Of a stretch of DNA of 33,140 bases, positions 31,007-33,140 are shown piece by piece. Within the stretch, counting starts at the first letter, position 1, and each line of letters opens with the position of its first letter. The position numbers were made by a program, and so were the translations under genes. This DNA comes from Akkermansia sp. (GTDB lineage Bacteria > Verrucomicrobiota > Verrucomicrobiia > Verrucomicrobiales > Akkermansiaceae), in contig JAKSOV010000014.1 in the NCBI GenBank assembly GCA_024405415.1, forward strand, positions 1 through 33,140, read 5' to 3'. Under the pieces are notes generated by a model. That model was not told the DNA's origin. It searched no databases and saw only the letters and a program-made list of their open reading frames with translations.

Positions 31007-33140
31007 TTAAGACTCGGCAGAATCGGGCAGGTAGCCCTTAATTTTGCTGATGCGCGTAGGATGACGCAGCTTACGAAGCGCCTTAGCCTCAATCTGGCGG
31101 ATACGTTCGCGCGTCACGTTGAACTGGCGACCGACTTCCTCCAGCGTGCGGGGATTACCGTCCTTCAGGCCGAAGCGTTGTTCGATGACCGCACGCTCGC
31201 GGGGATTGAGCGTATTGAGCACATCACCGATTTTATCGCGCAGCGAGTTGTAGGAAGCGCCGTCCATGGGGTTCTCCGCACTCTTATCCTCCAGGAAATC
31301 GCCGAAGGACGTATCATCGGAATCGCCCACAGGCTGCTGCATGGAAATGGGCTGCTGTGCCATCTTGAGCACACTGCGCACCTTCTCCACCGCCATACCG
31401 CACTCAGCGGAAATCTCATCCGGCGTAGGTTCGCGCCCGAAGTCCTGAACCAGCTTCTTCTGCACACGCATGAGCTTGTTGATAGTCTCAATCATGTGCA
31501 CGGGGATGCGAATAGTGCGGGCCTGGTCCGCGATAGAGCGGGTGATTGCCTGACGAATCCACCATGTTGCATAGGTGGAGAACTTGTACCCGCGGCGGTA
31601 CTCGAACTTCTCCACAGCCTTCATGAGGCCCATGTTACCCTCCTGAATGAGGTCGAGGAAAGCGAGACCGCGGTTGGTGTACTTCTTCGCAATGGAAATC
31701 ACAAGGCGAAGATTCGCCTCGATCATCTCGCGCTTGGCATCCTGCGCTTCCTTCATGCTGTGGCGCATCTGCTTGTAGTTCTCGTGGAAGTCCTCAATGG
31801 GCATCCAAAGGTCCATTTCGTACTCCTTGAGCGCATCGGCGAAGCGGGGATTCTCCGGGTCGGCATCGCGCTGACGGGTCAGCTTGATAATGCGCTGACG
31901 CAGTTCGCGAAGCTTCTTCACGAAGTCTTCGTACACCTTATTCTTGAAGGAGAAGTCGCCATACATCTCCGTCAGTTCCTTCACGCGCTCCTCAAAATCA
32001 GCTCGGGCGGCGGGCACTGACTTCTTGCGGCGCAAGGCCGAAGAAAGGCGAGCATAGGCGCTGCGAGTCTCAGCATGCATGGTCAGCACACGCGTCACCA
32101 GCATCGTCAACTCCTTGATATACTTGTCGCGGCGGTCAATATTCTTGTCCACCACCACGCGATCAAAGCGCTCCTCGTTGCGAGCCACCTTGTCGGCCAT
32201 GTCGCAGTAATACACCGCCACCACACCGAAGCGGTGCAGGCTCTCCTGCAACTTGGCTTCCGCCTGGTCGATGCGGCGGGAAATCTCCACTTCCTTCTGG
32301 CGGGAGAGCAGCTCCTTCAGGCCCATCTGCTTGAGGTACATGCGCACCGGGTCATCGAGGATGTCCATCTTGGCCTCAATCTTCTCGGCCTCATCCTCCT
32401 CGCCCGCGTCATTCATGCGCTGACGGTCGCTGTAAGAGTCCACATCCGACGCATCAATGATGTCGAACTGCATACCGCGCAGACGCTCCATGATTTCCTC
32501 ATAGTCCGAGGGCTCAATCATGTCGTGCGGCAACACGTCGTTGATATCGTCGTAGGTCAGGTAACCCTGCTCCTGCGCCTGGCGGATGAGCTCCTTAATT
32601 TTCTCCTGCACGCCGGGGGTGTTCACCAGACTGCCGCCCTGCCCCTTGAGCTCCTCCGTGGAGAGGGGGGTGGGAGCAAAAGCATCATCGCGCACATCCA
32701 CGCCGATTTCATGAAGACGTTCAAAGAGTCGCACCTGATCATCTTCCTCCGCCACGTCAGAAGGCAGCGAATTGGAGATATCCTCATCCGTCACATAGCC
32801 GTTGTTCTTCTTGGCGATAAGCAACAGCGCCTTAAAGGCATTCTTGAGAGTGTTGTCATCGGGGAAGAATTCCTGCAGCTGCTGCGCCGTCACCTTCGGA
32901 TTAAACACCGTCTTACGGCGCTTCTTTTCCTTGGGGGCAGCGGAAACTTTCTCCTCAGCCTTGGGCTCAGGCGCGGGAGTCGGTGTTTTCTCCTCAGTCG
33001 CTTTGCTCTCAGCAGGCTTCTGCTTCTTTTCCGGAGCAGGTTTCACCTCAACCTTGGCGGGGGCCGCCTTCTTCGCGGGAGCTGCCTTCGTCTCCGCCTT
33101 GGCGGGGGCCGCCTTCTTCGCGGGAGCGGGCTTAGCAGCA
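31007..33140 (-). CDS. rpoD: RNA polymerase sigma-70 factor, primary (5' end outside window)
   Basis: The visible 710 codons encode a group 1 sigma factor; the frame stays open to the window edge, so the true start is missing, and the GTG at 33046 is internal. Residues numbered from that GTG: a Lys/Ala/Pro-rich leader with two KKAAPAK-type repeats precedes it; two region-1.1-like domains occur at about 67-120 and 146-199; region 1.2 starts [12 protein letters not shown] (231-242); a non-conserved region follows; region 2 has [41 protein letters not shown] and TIRIPVHM; region 4.2 has [31 protein letters not shown]. It directs housekeeping transcription. Groups 2-4 sigma factors lack region 1.1, supporting RpoD. 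Confidence 0.96.
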   Translation of the reverse strand, partial: AAKPAPAKKAAPAKAETKAAPAKKAAPAKVEVKPAPEKKQKPAESKATEEKTPTPAPEPKAEEKVSAAPKEKKRRKTVFNPKVTAQQLQEFFPDDNTLKNAFKALLLIAKKNNGYVTDEDISNSLPSDVAEEDDQVRLFERLHEIGVDVRDDAFAPTPLSTEELKGQGGSLVNTPGVQEKIKELIRQAQEQGYLTYDDINDVLPHDMIEPSDYEEIMERLRGMQFDIIDASDVDSYSDRQRMNDAGEEDEAEKIEAKMDILDDPVRMYLKQMGLKELLSRQKEVEISRRIDQAEAKLQESLHRFGVVAVYYCDMADKVARNEERFDRVVVDKNIDRRDKYIKELTMLVTRVLTMHAETRSAYARLSSALRRKKSVPAARADFEERVKELTEMYGDFSFKNKVYEDFVKKLRELRQRIIKLTRQRDADPENPRFADALKEYEMDLWMPIEDFHENYKQMRHSMKEAQDAKREMIEANLRLVISIAKKYTNRGLAFLDLIQEGNMGLMKAVEKFEYRRGYKFSTYATWWIRQAITRSIADQARTIRIPVHMIETINKLMRVQKKLVQDFGREPTPDEISAECGMAVEKVRSVLKMAQQPISMQQPVGDSDDTSFGDFLEDKSAENPMDGASYNSLRDKIGDVLNTLNPRERAVIEQRFGLKDGNPRTLEEVGRQFNVTRERIRQIEAKALRKLRHPTRISKIKGYLPDSAES
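33052..33127 (-). repeat. In-frame 31-nt direct repeat in the rpoD 5' part
   Basis: An identical 31-nt segment occurs at 33052-33082 and 33097-33127, offset by 45 nt (15 codons). It encodes the repeated [10 protein letters not shown] peptide in the basic N-terminal tail of the sigma factor. More copies may lie beyond the window. Confidence 0.8.

Noticed and set aside
33052..33127. Direct repeats at the window end as an array or mobile-element end
   Set aside because: They lie in frame inside the rpoD reading frame, offset by 15 codons, and encode a repeated basic peptide.

Overview
The window reads as a chromosomal segment of a G+C-rich, Gram-negative bacterium, most likely a Verrucomicrobiota member related to Akkermansia. 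This placement is an inference from gene content: a TPR-secretin protein resembling the Akkermansia Amuc_1098 type, a DUF2851 protein, a C_GCAxxG_C_C protein, a GluQ-type synthetase, and the near absence of Shine-Dalgarno sequences. No rRNA, tRNA, insertion sequence, CRISPR array or phage gene was seen.

Layout. 1-3568: a heptad tandem repeat, rnc and a small cysteine protein (minus strand), then gltX and queA (plus). 3601-7608: a less G+C-rich four-gene surface-glycan cluster (FAD mutase-like oxidoreductase, GtrA, GT2 glycosyltransferase, GT-C membrane glycosyltransferase). 7712-9150: a Sel1-repeat lipoprotein and a family-4-like uracil-DNA glycosylase. 9343-11268: asd and ispA. 11437-14202: polA. 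14203-14937: a gene-free stretch holding two tandem copies of a structured, apparently non-coding RNA, each with its own strong promoter. 14938-17279: a secreted metzincin-like protease, ispF and a CinA/PncC-type amidase. 17316-20598 (minus): an operon of a membrane protein, a large secreted helical protein and gluQ. 20645-24407: an ABCG-like transporter diverging from a STAS protein and a DUF2851 protein. 24416-30877 (minus): a five-gene envelope and folate operon (secretin, AsmA-like protein, DUF374 acyltransferase, folD, L,D-transpeptidase). 31007-33140 (minus): the housekeeping sigma factor, cut by the window end.

How genes connect. queA and gluQ both act on queuosine in tRNA, at synthesis and at glutamylation on tRNA-Asp. 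ispF and ispA supply isoprenoids, the lipid carriers needed by the glycan cluster. The secretin operon looks like cell-envelope biogenesis.

The most unusual content is the RNA pair at 14277-14878. Each copy carries the same 12-13 nt variable sequence twice, at equivalent positions, and that sequence differs completely between the copies, while the surrounding helices are conserved (one by compensatory change). This suggests paralogous RNAs with paired, copy-specific recognition loops. Other notable signals are six promoters placed so that transcription should start almost at the initiation codon (leaderless mRNAs), intergenic tandem repeats that share a 7-bp period but not a sequence, and a sigma factor with two region-1.1-like domains behind a Lys/Ala/Pro-rich N terminus.
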